Positions 10,484-20,331 of a stretch of 64,000 bases of DNA are shown in pieces (within the stretch, counting starts at the first letter, position 1; every line of letters starts with the position of its first letter). Under the pieces are notes generated by a model. It was not told where the DNA came from, searched no databases, and was given only the letters and a program-made list of their open reading frames with translations. A program made the position numbers and the translations under genes. The DNA comes from an uncultured Jannaschia sp. Lineage in GTDB: Bacteria; Pseudomonadota; Alphaproteobacteria; Rhodobacterales; Rhodobacteraceae. The stretch lies in NCBI RefSeq assembly GCF_947494055.1, contig NZ_CANLTR010000004.1, positions 222,478 to 286,477 on the forward strand, read 5' to 3'.

Positions 10484-12724
10484 TCAGCGCTTCTTGCGCC
10501 GCTTCACGTTCCCGCCCCGCTGACCCGGCCGCCCGGCGGTCGAGCGTCCCTCGGCCTTCCGCGCGTCCTCGACTGCTTGCGCGACCGCCGATTGCCGCGC
10601 GAGCGGATCGTCGGAGACGACCAGATCGACCTGTTCCAGCCGCTTGACCTCGTCGCGCAGCCGCGCCGCCTCCTCGAATTCGAGGTTCTCGGCCGCCTTG
10701 CGCATCTGCTCGCGCAACCCGTCGAGATGCGCCTGCAGGTTCGCCCCGGCCATCGGCTTGTCGATCTTCGCGGTGACGCGGTTCATGTCCACGTCGCCCT
10801 GATACAGACCCGCGAGCACGTCCTCGACGTTCTTGCGCACCGTCGCGGGCGTGATGCCGTGCTCGACGTTGTAGGCATGCTGCTTGGCGCGGCGCCGCTC
10901 CGTCTCGCCCATCGCCCGCTCCATCGAGCCGGTGATGCGGTCGGCATACATGATGACGCGCCCGTCGGCGTTCCGTGCCGCGCGCCCGATCGTCTGCACC
11001 AGCGACGTCTCCGAACGCAGGAACCCCTCCTTGTCGGCGTCAAGGATCGCGACCAGGCCGCATTCGGGGATGTCGAGCCCCTCGCGCAGCAGGTTGATGC
11101 CCACCAGCACGTCGAAGGCGCCGAGCCGCAGGTCGCGCAGGATCTCGATCCGTTCGATCGTGTCGATGTCGGAATGCATGTAGCGGACCTTGATCCCCTG
11201 CTCGTGCAGGTACTCGGTCAGGTCCTCCGCCATGCGCTTGGTCAGGACGGTCGCCAGCGTGCGGTAGCCCGCCTTCGACACGCGCCGGATCTCGTCGAGC
11301 AGGTCGTCGACCTGCATCTCCACCGGCCGGATTTCCACCGGCGGGTCCAGAAGCCCGGTCGGACGGATCACCTGCTCGGTGAACACGCCGCCCGTCTGCT
11401 CCAGTTCCCACGCGGCCGGGGTGGCCGAGACGAAGACCGATTGCGGCCGCATCGCGTCCCATTCCTCGAACTTGAGCGGCCTGTTGTCCATGCACGACGG
11501 CAGGCGGAACCCGTGTTCGGCCAGCGTCATCTTGCGCCGGAAGTCGCCCTTGTACATGCCGCCGATCTGCGGGACTGAGACGTGGCTCTCGTCGGCGAAG
11601 ACGATGGCGTTGTCGGGGATGTACTCAAACAGCGTCGGCGGCGGCTCGCCGGGCGCGCGGCCCGTCAGGTAGCGCGAATAGTTCTCGATCCCGTTGCAGA
11701 CGCCCGTGGCCTCCAGCATCTCGAGATCGAAGTTCGTCCGTTGCTCCAGTCGCTGCGCCTCCAGCAGCTTGCCTTCGCCGACGAGCTGGTCCAGCCGGGT
11801 CTTCAGTTCCGACTTGATGCCGAGGATCGCCTGCCGCATCGTCGGGCGCGGCGTGACGTAGTGGCTGTTCGCGTAGATGCGGATCTTGTCGTAGGTATCC
11901 GTCTTCGATCCGGTCAGAGGGTCGAACTCGGTGATCGCCTCCAGCTCCTCGCCGAAGAAGGACAGCCGCCACGCCCGGTCGTCGAGGTGGGCGGGCCAGA
12001 CTTCCAGCGAGTCGCCCCTGACCCGGAAGGAGCCGCGCGAGAAGGCCGCGTCGTTGCGCCGGTATTGCTGAGCCACGAGGTCGGCCATGACCTTACGCTG
12101 GTCGTACTCGTTCCCCGCGATCAGGTCCTGCGTCATCGCTCCGTAGGTCTCGACCGACCCGATGCCGTAGATGCAGGAGACGGAGGCCACGATGATCACA
12201 TCGTCGCGTTCGAGCAGCGCCCGGGTCGCGGAGTGCCGCATCCGGTCGATCTGCTCGTTGATCTGGGATTCCTTCTCGATGAAGGTGTCGGACCGCGGGA
12301 CGTAGGCTTCGGGCTGGTAATAGTCGTAGTAGCTGACGAAGTACTCGACGGCGTTGTCGGGAAAGAAGCCCTTGAACTCGCCATAGAGCTGCGCGGCCAG
12401 TGTCTTGTTCGGCGCGAGGATGATCGCGGGGCGCTGCGTCTCCTCGATGACCTTGGCCATCGTGTAGGTCTTGCCGGTACCGGTCGCGCCGAGAAGGACC
12501 TGATCGCGCTCGCCCTCGTTCACGCCCGCCGACAATTCGCGGATCGCATAGGGCTGATCGCCCGCCGGCTTGAACGTCGTGTCCATGCGGAACCGGATGC
12601 CGCCCTCCAGCTTGTCGCGGGCCGCCGCCGGGCGCTGCATCATCGGCAGGTGCCCCGTCGTGTCCTCGCGCGGGGGAAGGGTCAGCGTCTCGCCCTTCGG
12701 ACGGTTGTCGTTGTTATGCGCCAT
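10484..12724 (-). CDS. uvrB: Excinuclease ABC subunit UvrB
   Basis: DNA-damage verification helicase of nucleotide excision repair; it is loaded by UvrA and recruits UvrC. The 746 residues include a roughly 45-residue N-terminal extension compared with E. coli UvrB, then Walker A GATGTGKT at 79-86, the beta-hairpin region ([12 protein letters not shown]), the helicase motifs ([18 protein letters not shown]) and a C-terminal UVR domain with paired Glu/Arg residues ([14 protein letters not shown]) that contacts UvrC. A basic tail (KRRKKR) ends the protein. I saw no convincing LexA box in the 138-nt gap shared with the divergent NDUFS4-like gene. Confidence 0.98.
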   Translation of the reverse strand: MAHNNDNRPKGETLTLPPREDTTGHLPMMQRPAAARDKLEGGIRFRMDTTFKPAGDQPYAIRELSAGVNEGERDQVLLGATGTGKTYTMAKVIEETQRPAIILAPNKTLAAQLYGEFKGFFPDNAVEYFVSYYDYYQPEAYVPRSDTFIEKESQINEQIDRMRHSATRALLERDDVIIVASVSCIYGIGSVETYGAMTQDLIAGNEYDQRKVMADLVAQQYRRNDAAFSRGSFRVRGDSLEVWPAHLDDRAWRLSFFGEELEAITEFDPLTGSKTDTYDKIRIYANSHYVTPRPTMRQAILGIKSELKTRLDQLVGEGKLLEAQRLEQRTNFDLEMLEATGVCNGIENYSRYLTGRAPGEPPPTLFEYIPDNAIVFADESHVSVPQIGGMYKGDFRRKMTLAEHGFRLPSCMDNRPLKFEEWDAMRPQSVFVSATPAAWELEQTGGVFTEQVIRPTGLLDPPVEIRPVEMQVDDLLDEIRRVSKAGYRTLATVLTKRMAEDLTEYLHEQGIKVRYMHSDIDTIERIEILRDLRLGAFDVLVGINLLREGLDIPECGLVAILDADKEGFLRSETSLVQTIGRAARNADGRVIMYADRITGSMERAMGETERRRAKQHAYNVEHGITPATVRKNVEDVLAGLYQGDVDMNRVTAKIDKPMAGANLQAHLDGLREQMRKAAENLEFEEAARLRDEVKRLEQVDLVVSDDPLARQSAVAQAVEDARKAEGRSTAGRPGQRGGNVKRRKKR

Positions 12725-12862
12725 CGGGGGCCTCGTCGTGCCGGGGTCGTCCTCAATCTATGCCGTTCGACGCCTCCCACAAGACGGCATGACGGATGCG
12801 TCTTGCCGGATTTCGATGCGCCGGCTATCTCCGGTGGAAATCGCCCCATTCGGAGTCCGATC

Positions 12863-13174
12863 ATGCGCGCCCGCATCTACAAGCCCGCCCGGACCGCCAT
12901 GTCGTCCGGAAGTGCCAAGACCCGCGACTGGGTGCTCGACTTCGTGCAGGAGACCCCGCGCGAAATCGATCCGCTTACCGGCTGGACGAGCTCGTACGAT
13001 ACGCAGGCGCAGGTGCGTCTGACCTTCGAATCCCAGAAGGAGGCGGAGGACTACGCGCGCGACAACGGGATCGACTACATCGTACTGCGTCCCCAAAGCC
13101 GGAAGGCGAACCTCCGCGCGGGTGGCTACGGCGAGAACTTCGCGACCAATCGCCGGGGTTCGTGGACGCATTGA
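12863..13174 (+). CDS. NADH-ubiquinone oxidoreductase accessory subunit, NDUFS4 family (ETC complex I subunit region)
   Basis: A 103-residue protein whose whole length matches the bacterial NDUFS4-like family: start [16 protein letters not shown], central [20 protein letters not shown], and a C-terminal [21 protein letters not shown] end typical of the family. In alphaproteobacteria this is a supernumerary subunit of complex I encoded away from the nuo operon, as here. The ATG at 12863 begins the conserved N-terminus. It is divergent from uvrB. Confidence 0.9.
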   Translation: MRARIYKPARTAMSSGSAKTRDWVLDFVQETPREIDPLTGWTSSYDTQAQVRLTFESQKEAEDYARDNGIDYIVLRPQSRKANLRAGGYGENFATNRRGSWTH

Positions 13175-13300
13175 CGTAACGGCCTCACCGCGTCCGTGAA
13201 GGGCGGCGATCGAACGCAGTGCGATCGGTCGAACCCTTGGAGGGACGCGGCCCGCAGGCACGCCAGCCCGGCCGAGCAGCCGGTGATCCTCGCCCGGACG

Positions 13301-14395
13301 TCAGAGACCGTCGCCGCGACGTTTCGCCCGCTTCGGGCCGCCGACGGCGCGGTCAGCCATGACGGCGCCCCGGGCGCCCAAAGGTCGCTCCGGGCCGGTC
13401 GTCGTGTCGGCCATGGTCTGATGCTCCAGCTCGGAATTCAGTTCCGCCCCCGTCACGACGACGATCGTGCTGATCCAGATCCATGTCATGAAGCCGATCG
13501 CCGCGCCGAGCGAGCCGTAGGTCGCGTCGTAGGAACCGAAGTTCGACGCGTACCACGAGAACAGCCCGGAAAAGACGAGCCACAGGACCGCCGCGATGGC
13601 GCTTCCCCAGCTGACCCAACGCCACTCGGGAGGTTCCCGGGCCGGGCCGTAGCGATAGAGGAGCGCGATCAGACCGGCGACGACGATGAGGATAAGCGGC
13701 CAGCGCAACCAGTTCACTGCCGTTTCCAGCTGCGCACCGAGGGCCATGTTCTGCAGCACCGCGGGCACAGCGAGCACCGCGCCGAGGGCGAGGATCACGA
13801 AGAGGAGCCCGCCCAGCGTGAAGGCGAGCGAGGTCAGCGTCAGCCGTATGAAGCCGCGCGTCTCGCGCTCCTCGTAGGCGATGTTGAGCGCTTCGAAGAT
13901 CGACTTGACCCCGGCATTGGCCGACCAGAGCGACGTGCCGAGCCCCGCGGCGAAGGCCAGCCCGAGACCGGCGGAACCTTGCGAGATGAGGGAGTCGAGC
14001 TGTCCGCCGATGATCTCCATCGCGCCGCCGGGCAGGACGCCCCCGAGCGCGTCGAGATGCTCCTGGATCGTCGTCGGATCGGCGAACAGGCCGTAGATCG
14101 AGACCAGCGCGGCAAGCGCCGGGAACAGCGCCAGAAGGGCGTAGAAGGTCACGCCGGCGGCCACCAGCATGACATGGTCGTTGGTGATTTCCGCGTAAGT
14201 CCGCTTGAGCACGTCCATCCAGCCCCGGCGTGGCAACTCCGAGGGCGTATCGGCGTGATGCGGGGCGCGCGGGTCACCCTGCGCATCGCCGTCATGTTCA
14301 TTTTCGCGGCGACGTTGGCGGACGGCGTTGAGGCCGCCGGCGACCGCGAGCATGGTGAGGGCCCGCAGGCCACGAGGTCTGGATGTTCTGCGCAT
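13301..14395 (-). CDS. YihY/virulence factor BrkB family inner-membrane protein
   Basis: A 364-residue protein of the YihY (formerly 'RNase BN') family, which are integral membrane proteins of unknown activity. After a charged cytoplasmic N-terminus (about 70 residues), the family block RTYAEITNDHVMLVAAGVTFYALLALFPALAAL begins, followed by about six membrane segments (the last around GFMTWIWISTIVVVTGAELN) and a charged cytoplasmic tail. The ATG at 14395 is the first reasonable start; the frame is open far upstream without signal. It is convergent with the NDUFS4-like gene and 110 nt downstream of pqqE. Confidence 0.85.
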   Translation of the reverse strand: MRRTSRPRGLRALTMLAVAGGLNAVRQRRRENEHDGDAQGDPRAPHHADTPSELPRRGWMDVLKRTYAEITNDHVMLVAAGVTFYALLALFPALAALVSIYGLFADPTTIQEHLDALGGVLPGGAMEIIGGQLDSLISQGSAGLGLAFAAGLGTSLWSANAGVKSIFEALNIAYEERETRGFIRLTLTSLAFTLGGLLFVILALGAVLAVPAVLQNMALGAQLETAVNWLRWPLILIVVAGLIALLYRYGPAREPPEWRWVSWGSAIAAVLWLVFSGLFSWYASNFGSYDATYGSLGAAIGFMTWIWISTIVVVTGAELNSELEHQTMADTTTGPERPLGARGAVMADRAVGGPKRAKRRGDGL

Positions 14396-14505
14396 GATCT
14401 TCGGAACGCCTCTCGAATTCAGCCGTTCCGTCCATATCGCGGTTTTTCGACACGAGGGGCAAGATCGCCACAATGCCTGCGTGGTTCGGCCCCGTCCGGG
14501 ATGGT

Positions 14506-15627
14506 TCAGTCGGCCGGCTCGGAGACCTTGTCTCGCGGCATGACGCGATAGACGAGGTCGCTCCCGGCGACGGCATGGGCATCGGCCTGCGCCGTCAGCT
14601 CGGCGCGGTGGGGCGACTTGATGCAGACCGGATCGGTCGCGGCGGGGTCCCCGAGGAGCGCCATCGCCTGACAGCGGCAGCCGCCGAAATCGACGGTCTT
14701 GCGCTCGCAGGAAGCGCACGGCTCCTGCATCCAGTCGGTGCCGCGATAGGCCTGAAATGCGCCGCCGCGATACCACGTCTCCGCGAGGGAGGTGTCGCGC
14801 ATGTTGTCGAAGGTCAGGTGCGGGATCGTCGACGCGGCGTGGCACGGCATGACCTGCCCGTCGGGCGCGACGACGAGGCCGGTGGAGCCCCAGCCGCCCA
14901 TGCAGCGCTTCGGGTAGTCGGAATGGTAGTCGGCGGGCACGTAATCGATGACGAGAACGCCCTTCAGCCGGGCGCGGGCCTCGGCGACGATGGCGTCGGC
15001 CTCGCGCGCCTGTTCCCGCGTGGGCATCATGGCGTCGCGGTTCCTGAGCGCCCAACCGTGGAACTGGACGGTGGCGACCTCGATCCGGCGGGCGCCCATC
15101 TCCACCGCCATCTCGATGGCGCGGGGAAGCTGGTGGAGGTTCTGGCGGTGGAGGACGGCGTTGAGCGTGAGCGGGAAGCCCACGGCGCCGATCCACTCGG
15201 CGACCTTCATCTTGCGGTCGAACCCACCACGATAGCCGCCGATCATGTCGGCCATCTGCGCCGTGGTGCCCTGGAGCGAGAGCTGGATGTGGTCGAGGCC
15301 GGCGGCGTCGAGGGCGCGGAGGCGGCGTTCGGTCAGGCCGATGCCGGAGGTGATGAGATTGGTATAGAGCCCGGCGTCGCGCGCCGCCGTGACCAGCGGT
15401 TCGAGGTCCCGGCGGGAGGCAGGCTCGCCGCCAGAGAGATGGAGTTGCAGCACGCCGAGATCGGCGGCCTGCCGGAAGACGTCGGCCCACGTCTCGGTGT
15501 CGAGCTCCGTTTCCTGCCGCGCCAGTTCCAGCGGGTTGGAGCAATAGGGACAGGAGAGGGGGCAACGGTGGGTCAGCTCCGCCAGCATGGCGATGGGCGG
15601 GCGGACATTCGCGGGATCGGCTTTCAT
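14506..15627 (-). CDS. pqqE: PQQ biosynthesis radical SAM enzyme PqqE
   Basis: Forms the Glu-Tyr carbon-carbon crosslink in PqqA, the first step of PQQ synthesis, working with PqqD. The 373 residues carry the radical SAM motif CPLSCPYC (C22, C26, C29) and a C-terminal SPASM region with cysteines in MPCHAAS, CASCERK and FGGCRCQAM that hold auxiliary Fe-S clusters. ATG 15627 was chosen over the much longer open frame because it overlaps the pqqD stop (ATGA) and starts the conserved region. Last gene of pqqABCDE. Confidence 0.96.
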   Translation of the reverse strand: MKADPANVRPPIAMLAELTHRCPLSCPYCSNPLELARQETELDTETWADVFRQAADLGVLQLHLSGGEPASRRDLEPLVTAARDAGLYTNLITSGIGLTERRLRALDAAGLDHIQLSLQGTTAQMADMIGGYRGGFDRKMKVAEWIGAVGFPLTLNAVLHRQNLHQLPRAIEMAVEMGARRIEVATVQFHGWALRNRDAMMPTREQAREADAIVAEARARLKGVLVIDYVPADYHSDYPKRCMGGWGSTGLVVAPDGQVMPCHAASTIPHLTFDNMRDTSLAETWYRGGAFQAYRGTDWMQEPCASCERKTVDFGGCRCQAMALLGDPAATDPVCIKSPHRAELTAQADAHAVAGSDLVYRVMPRDKVSEPAD

Positions 15628-15899
15628 GCCTGAACCTCCAGGAAACGTCTGTCGCGGAGCGCGCGGAGGAAGCCCGAAGCGTCCGCGGCGATCTGGTCGG
15701 GGCTGGCATCGTACCTGGCAGCCAGCGCTCGGGTGATCTCGCCGAAGGAACGTGCGCCGTCGATTTCGCTGAGGACGGCATGTCCCACCATGTCGAGGGA
15801 AACGGCGCGTTCGGGCGCGAGGAGGACCCAGGTGTCGCGGACCCGGTCGTGATGAAGCCGCACGCCGCGAGGGAGATAGGGGATTTCGCCCGGTTCCAT
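15624..15899 (-). CDS. pqqD: PqqA-binding peptide chaperone PqqD
   Basis: A RiPP recognition element of 91 residues that presents the PqqA peptide to PqqE. Family features include the start YLPRGVRLHHDRVRDTWVLLAPERAV and a winged-helix region ending FLRALRDRRFLEVQA. Two starts are possible: ATG 15899, in a TGATG overlap with the pqqC stop, or GTG 15902 immediately before it; the ATG is preferred. It is separate from pqqC, whereas some species fuse the two. Confidence 0.93.
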   Translation of the reverse strand: MEPGEIPYLPRGVRLHHDRVRDTWVLLAPERAVSLDMVGHAVLSEIDGARSFGEITRALAARYDASPDQIAADASGFLRALRDRRFLEVQA

Positions 15900-16648
15900 C
15901 ACGCGGCCCGCCGGTCCAGGAGACCCTCGCCCGGTTGCCAGCCGCCCGGCGGAATGCGGGCGGGCTCCACATAGGCGGCGTGGAGGGCATCGAGCTGGGA
16001 CCAGAGCACGTCAGTCTTGAAGACGAGCGCTGCGGCGGCGGCGTCCTGCTTTTCCTGCGTGTCGGCATGGTCGAGGACCCAGCCGAGGCCGAAGGCCACG
16101 TCCTTCGGGGCTTCCTTCAGCCGGTTCTGGAAGTAGGAAAGCGAGCTGTCGTCGGCGAAGTCGTAGTTCTGCAGGAGCCCGGCAATCCGGTCCTTGTGGA
16201 TCTTGTGCGCGAAGAGCTCGGTGAGAGAGGCGGCGACGGCTTCCAGCAGCGTCTTCTCGCGCACGAACCGGACATAAGCGTCTACGGCGAACTTCGTCGC
16301 AGGGAGGACGCCGCGGGTCGAGGCGACGTAGTCGGGGTCGAGGCCCACCGCCTCGGCCAGGCGCAGCCAGCGGCGGATGCCGCCCTCGTTGGTGTCGGTG
16401 CCGTCGTGGTCCTCGATCCGGGAGCGCCAGCGGCGACGCAGCTCGGGGTCCTCCACCCGAGACATGAAGGCGGCGTCCTTCATCGGGATCGAATGCTGGT
16501 AGTAATAGCGGTTGATGACCCAGGCGCGCACCTGATCCGGCGTGCAGTCGCCACCATGTAGGAGCGCGTGGAACGGGTGGCGATCGTGGTAGCGCTCGGC
16601 GCCGATCTGACGGAGCCGAGCCTCGAACGCCTCGCGGGACTGGGTCAT
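15899..16648 (-). CDS. pqqC: Pyrroloquinoline-quinone synthase PqqC
   Basis: Cofactor-free oxidase that carries out the final ring closure and eight-electron oxidation to PQQ. The 249 residues match the family length. Visible family blocks are RYHDRHPFHALLHGG, WVINRYYYQHSIPMKDAAFMSR, RIEDHDGT, and a helix with KFAVDAYVRFVREKTLLEAVAASLTELFA. The start ATGA-overlaps the pqqB stop and the stop overlaps pqqD, so the cluster is tightly coupled. Confidence 0.96.
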   Translation of the reverse strand: MTQSREAFEARLRQIGAERYHDRHPFHALLHGGDCTPDQVRAWVINRYYYQHSIPMKDAAFMSRVEDPELRRRWRSRIEDHDGTDTNEGGIRRWLRLAEAVGLDPDYVASTRGVLPATKFAVDAYVRFVREKTLLEAVAASLTELFAHKIHKDRIAGLLQNYDFADDSSLSYFQNRLKEAPKDVAFGLGWVLDHADTQEKQDAAAAALVFKTDVLWSQLDALHAAYVEPARIPPGGWQPGEGLLDRRAA

Positions 16649-17541
16649 GCGCTGATCTCCATGCCGTCCTGCCCGATGGTCCAGCCGGCGGCCTCGGCCA
16701 CGCGACGCTCGTCGCTGTCGGGACGCAGAACGGGGTTCGTATTGTTCATGTGGACGAAGATGCGGCGGGCGACATCCAGTCCCTCGAAGGCAGCAATCGA
16801 GCCGTCCGGCCCGGACATCGACATGTGGCCCATGCGCTTCCCCGTCTTCGGCCCGAGCCCGGCCCGCACCATTTCGTCGTCGCGCCAGAGCGTGCCGTCG
16901 AAGAAGACCAGATCGGCCCCGCGAAGCCGGTCGCGCAGATCGGCGCTCATTGTGGCGCAGCCAGGGATGTAGAAGGCATCGCGTTCGCCGGCGCGCAGAT
17001 GCACGCCCACGGTCTGCTCACCGATAAGGTCCGTCTCCACCGTCTCGCCCTCCATGTAGAGCGGCACCTTGCCCGGTACCGGAAACAGCGTTGCCTCGAG
17101 CCCGGACGCCAACTCGAACGGCGTCTCAGCGGTGATCTCCATCCGCATCACAACTTTCGGGTTCAGCGCGTCGAAGACCGGGTTGGCCTGCAGGACGCCA
17201 TGGATTTCGGGCGTGGCGAACAGGGTGAAGTCCTGCATCTCCCGCAGCACCAACAGCCCCGCGATATGGTCGATGTCCCCGTTCGTGACGAGAACCGACC
17301 GAAGCGGTACGTCGCGAAGGCCGGTCGGGTGCAGGTCCGGAGTATCCGCCATCTGCTGGCGAATGTCGGGCGAGGCATTCAGGATCGCCCAGTCCGACCC
17401 GTTCCCGCTGACGGCCAGCGATGACTGCGTCTGTGCCGGAATGCGCCCGTCGCGGACCAGACGGCAATTCTCGCAGCCGCAATTCCATTGCGGCAGGCCG
17501 CCCCCGGCGGCCGCCCCCAATATGCGCGCGCGGAGCGTCAT
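16645..17541 (-). CDS. pqqB: PQQ biosynthesis protein PqqB (metallo-beta-lactamase fold)
   Basis: A 298-residue MBL-fold protein; known work on the family points to a hydroxylase acting on the tyrosine of the crosslinked peptide. Family signatures are ILGAAAGGGLPQWNCGCENC (residues about 7-26, Cys-rich), the metal site TNGDIDHIAGLLVLRE, and the C-terminal FVHMNNTNPVL. GGAGGG lies 2-3 nt before the ATG. The gene starts 21 nt after the pqqA stop. Confidence 0.96.
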   Translation of the reverse strand: MTLRARILGAAAGGGLPQWNCGCENCRLVRDGRIPAQTQSSLAVSGNGSDWAILNASPDIRQQMADTPDLHPTGLRDVPLRSVLVTNGDIDHIAGLLVLREMQDFTLFATPEIHGVLQANPVFDALNPKVVMRMEITAETPFELASGLEATLFPVPGKVPLYMEGETVETDLIGEQTVGVHLRAGERDAFYIPGCATMSADLRDRLRGADLVFFDGTLWRDDEMVRAGLGPKTGKRMGHMSMSGPDGSIAAFEGLDVARRIFVHMNNTNPVLRPDSDERRVAEAAGWTIGQDGMEISA

Positions 17542-17562
17542 GTCCCTCCGCGCGCCGACAGT

Positions 17563-17658
17563 TCAGAACAGGACGGGATCTTCGTCGCCGTCCGGGCCGT
17601 ACATGTTTATTTCCATGCCGCACTCGATTTCGCGGATGATGGGCTTCGTCCATGCCAT
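17563..17658 (-). CDS. pqqA: PQQ precursor peptide PqqA
   Basis: A 31-residue ribosomal peptide that is the backbone of PQQ. The conserved Glu and Tyr that become crosslinked are E16 and Y20 in the motif EINMY. GGAGGAA lies 6 nt before the ATG at 17658. It is first in the pqqABCDE operon and preceded by a plausible promoter at 17705-17733. The tail GPDGDEDPVLF is longer and more acidic than in many PqqA peptides. Confidence 0.95.
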   Translation of the reverse strand: MAWTKPIIREIECGMEINMYGPDGDEDPVLF

Positions 17659-17704
17659 AGTCGCTTCCTCCACTGATGCCCCGCCGAATGCGACGGGTCG
17701 TGAT

Positions 17705-17733
17705 AATATGACGTTCGATGAAGCCGGGTTCAA
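17705..17733 (-). promoter_or_regulatory. Putative sigma70-type promoter of pqqA
   Basis: On the minus strand TTGAAC (17728-17733) and CATATT (17705-17710) are separated by 17 nt, each matching the consensus at 4 of 6 bases. Transcription would start near 17698, leaving a leader of about 40 nt before pqqA. The rest of the 254-nt gap (17659-17912) shows no gene; its base composition is less GC-rich than its surroundings. Confidence 0.45.
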
Positions 17734-17912
17734 AGGGTATCGGGTTCGCCGGACTAAGTCTTTTGTATCGGTCGGGCGGTCTGCTGCGCATTCGAAGGCA
17801 GGGTCTGCGCCTCGTGACCCCACCTTGACCCGATATAACTGGGGCAAGCCGTGTCTTGGGTGGCAAGCCATCCGCCTCGGGGCGGCATGCGACAATAGGT
17901 CGTCGCCCTGTC

Positions 17913-18971
17913 CTAGCGATCGTCCGCCGGGCCCTCGAGGGCGGCTGCGATCGTGGTGCGGGCCTCGGCGATGTCGTCGTCCCGCATCGCGGGCGCGTCG
18001 AACGGGGTCGGCGTGTGGCAGAGATCGACCTCCACGGGGTAATGGTCCGAGCCGAACCCGGGCAGCACCTCCATCGACAGGACACTGAGCCCCCGCTGGT
18101 GCAGGACCTGGTCGAGCGGCCAGGCCATCCACCACGAATGCGCGTCATAGGTCGGCATGAACCCGAGCGATTCGCGCGGGTCGATGAACCCGCCGATCCG
18201 CTGCATCCGCTCGATCGTCCGCTCCCACGGCACCGCGTTCAGATCGCCCGCCAGCATGACGGGGCGAGTCGCGTCGCGGGCCTCGAGCGCGGCCCACATG
18301 AGTTCCGCATCCCGCCCGGTCGAGGATTGGTCGGGATGCGGTGGACGGGGATGGATGCCGAACAGGCGGATTTCGGCGCCTGACGGCAACTGGACCGTCG
18401 CGAAGATGGCCGGGGCGTCCTGCTCCACCGGGTAGATCGCCTCCGGTTCCGACAGTGGCAGGCGGGAGCGTAGATGCATCCCGAAGTAGCTGCCCGTGAT
18501 CTCGGAGACTTCGTTCGGCAAGGTGTCGGCCAATCCTTCTAGCTTCGCCTCCCACCATTCGTTGGTCTCGAGCGCGAGCAGAAGGTCGGGCTCCCGCGAC
18601 CGCACCATCTCGAGAAGCCGGCCGGACTCGCGGTTCCCCAGCTTGACGTTGGCGACGATGATCGAGACGCGGCTCTCCGCCGGGCAGGCCTCGGCCACGC
18701 CGTCACGCAGCGGCAGGTAGGGCGCGAGCTTGACCGCATTGTACGCGATCGCCGCCAGCACTGCGGCGCCGAGGCCGAGCCGCAGCGTCCGGCCGACGGG
18801 GAAGGAGAGGGCGACCGCCCCGAGAAGGAGGATCAGCGCAACGAGATATTGCAGACGCGGGAAGTCCGTCATCCGGACCCACCACGCATTCGTCTCGATC
18901 AGCGCGAGGAAGCTCGCTCCGACGAGAATGAGCGTCGCGGCGCAGAGCGCGATTGTCAGGATCGTTCGCAT
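17913..18971 (-). CDS. Membrane-anchored endonuclease/exonuclease/phosphatase (EEP) family protein
   Basis: A 352-residue protein with three N-terminal membrane segments (about 5-25, 38-58 and 65-85), then an EEP catalytic domain that probably faces the periplasm. EEP motifs include SIIVANVKLGN, LLALETNEWW (catalytic Glu), GIHPRPPHP, AGDLNAVPWE and the terminal GSDHYPVEVDL. Substrate cannot be told from sequence: members of this superfamily cut nucleic acids or phosphoesters. It lies 32 nt downstream of the metallo-hydrolase gene and may be the last gene of that transcript. Confidence 0.85.
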   Translation of the reverse strand: MRTILTIALCAATLILVGASFLALIETNAWWVRMTDFPRLQYLVALILLLGAVALSFPVGRTLRLGLGAAVLAAIAYNAVKLAPYLPLRDGVAEACPAESRVSIIVANVKLGNRESGRLLEMVRSREPDLLLALETNEWWEAKLEGLADTLPNEVSEITGSYFGMHLRSRLPLSEPEAIYPVEQDAPAIFATVQLPSGAEIRLFGIHPRPPHPDQSSTGRDAELMWAALEARDATRPVMLAGDLNAVPWERTIERMQRIGGFIDPRESLGFMPTYDAHSWWMAWPLDQVLHQRGLSVLSMEVLPGFGSDHYPVEVDLCHTPTPFDAPAMRDDDIAEARTTIAAALEGPADDR

Positions 18972-19003
18972 GGTCGGCTTCCCACTCTGGATCGATTGCC
19001 GGC

Positions 19004-19900
19004 TCAGAACCGGCCGACGGGGATCTTCAGGTAATGATGCCCGTCCGCCTCCGCCTCCGGCAGCCGGCCGCCGCGCAGGTTGATCTGCAGCGCCGCGAGC
19101 ATCCGGTTGGGCAGCGGCAGAGTCGCGTCCCGCGCTTCGCGGGTGGCGATGAACTCGGCCCGCGTCGTCCCCGCGCGGACATGCCGGTTCCGTTCGAGAT
19201 GCTCGGCGACGGTGGCCTCCCAGGCGGGTTCGTCCCGCCCCTCGGCGCCGTAATCGTGCCCGACGAAAAGGCGGGTTCCGGGCGGGCGGGACAGAATGGA
19301 TTGCAACGAATCCCAGAGCTCCGCCGCCGAGCCGCCGGGGAAGTCGGCACGGGTCGAGCCCATGTCCGGCATCATCAGCGTGTCGTGCACGAAGGAGGCA
19401 TCGCCTGCATGGAAGGTGATCGAGCCCAGCGTGTGCCCGGGGGTGAGCTCGACCTCGACGGTGAGATCGCCCAGTTCGAACGTCTCCCCATCCGCGAACA
19501 GGCGGTCGAAGTCCCGCTCCGAGTCCAACGCGTTCGTCAGGTGGTAGATCTCGCGCCAGAGCCCGGCGATGTCGCGAACCCGCTCGCCGATCGCGTTCGG
19601 CGCCCCGGTGAGCTCCTTCAGCCGCGCCGAGGCCATGACGTGGTCGGCATGTGGATGCGTGTCGAGGATCCAGACCACCTCAAGCCCCTCGCGCGTGCAA
19701 AGGTCGAGCACTTGATCCATCGCCGCCGTGTCGGTCGCGTAGCTCTTGGGGTCGAGCCCCCAGACCACGTCGATCAACGCGGCCTTCTTCGTCGCGGGGC
19801 AGGCGCAGACATACTGGATCGAGCCCGTAACCGGCTCGTAGCAGCCCCAGACATCGGGGCTTTCCGGTCCGGACGAGGGTGAGTGGCGGATGTCGGGCAT
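19004..19900 (-). CDS. Persulfide-dioxygenase-like MBL-fold hydrolase (ETHE1/Blh type)
   Basis: A 298-residue metallo-beta-lactamase-fold protein. The metal motif THPHADH (within ILDTHPHADHVMAS) is the ETHE1/Blh form, followed by TPGHTLGSITFH, VHDTLMMPDMGSTRADFPGGSAAELWDS and FVGHDYGAEGRDEPAWEATV, blocks also typical of sulfur-dioxygenase-like proteins. Such enzymes oxidise glutathione persulfide to sulfite. The neighbours support a sulfur role: two YeeE/YedE half-transporters directly upstream (2-nt gap). ATG 19900 is used; the longer open frame upstream only covers the neighbouring gene. Confidence 0.88.
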   Translation of the reverse strand: MPDIRHSPSSGPESPDVWGCYEPVTGSIQYVCACPATKKAALIDVVWGLDPKSYATDTAAMDQVLDLCTREGLEVVWILDTHPHADHVMASARLKELTGAPNAIGERVRDIAGLWREIYHLTNALDSERDFDRLFADGETFELGDLTVEVELTPGHTLGSITFHAGDASFVHDTLMMPDMGSTRADFPGGSAAELWDSLQSILSRPPGTRLFVGHDYGAEGRDEPAWEATVAEHLERNRHVRAGTTRAEFIATREARDATLPLPNRMLAALQINLRGGRLPEAEADGHHYLKIPVGRF

Positions 19901-19902
19901 CG

Positions 19903-20331
19903 TCAGGCCCCCTGCATCAGCGGTGCGGCCTTCGCGCGGCGGCCGAGCCAGATCCCTGCGAGCATCGCCGGCAAGAAGACGAGCGTGCCCGGCGCCACCA
20001 TCGGCAGCGCCGTCCAGGCCGGGCCGGGACAGAACCCGCCGATGCCCCAGCCGATCCCGAAGAGCGCGGCCCCGGCGAGGAGCGGGCGGTCGATGTCGCG
20101 GCGCGTGGGCAGGTCGAACGACGGCATCAGGATCGGACGCGCCCGCCGCCAGGCGAGGCGATAGCCCACGAACGCCGTCACCGTCGCGCCCCCCATGACG
20201 AAGGCGAGGCTCGGGTCCCACGCGCCCGCCACGTCGAGGAAGTTCAGAACCTTCGCGGGATTGGCCATGCCGGAGAGCAGGAGCCCGAGCCCGAAGACGA
20301 GCCCGGCAAGGAACCCCGCCGCCGCCCGCAT
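19903..20331 (-). CDS. YeeE/YedE family sulfur-compound transporter, second half-size subunit
   Basis: A 142-residue membrane protein with about four hydrophobic helices. It has the family blocks FLAGLVFGLGLLLSGMANPAKVLNFLDV and FGIGWGIGGFCPGPAW, whose conserved Cys (GGFCPGP) belongs to the sulfur-relay site of YeeE-type thiosulfate transporters. It is a half-size protein paired with the gene just upstream, the stop and start overlapping as TGATG. The two are expected to form one transporter that exports or imports sulfur species handled by the downstream persulfide-dioxygenase-like protein. Confidence 0.88.
   Translation of the reverse strand: MRAAAGFLAGLVFGLGLLLSGMANPAKVLNFLDVAGAWDPSLAFVMGGATVTAFVGYRLAWRRARPILMPSFDLPTRRDIDRPLLAGAALFGIGWGIGGFCPGPAWTALPMVAPGTLVFLPAMLAGIWLGRRAKAAPLMQGA

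Noticed and set aside
12725..12862. A LexA box upstream of uvrB
   Set aside because: No GTTC-N7-GTTC or similar site could be found in the gap.
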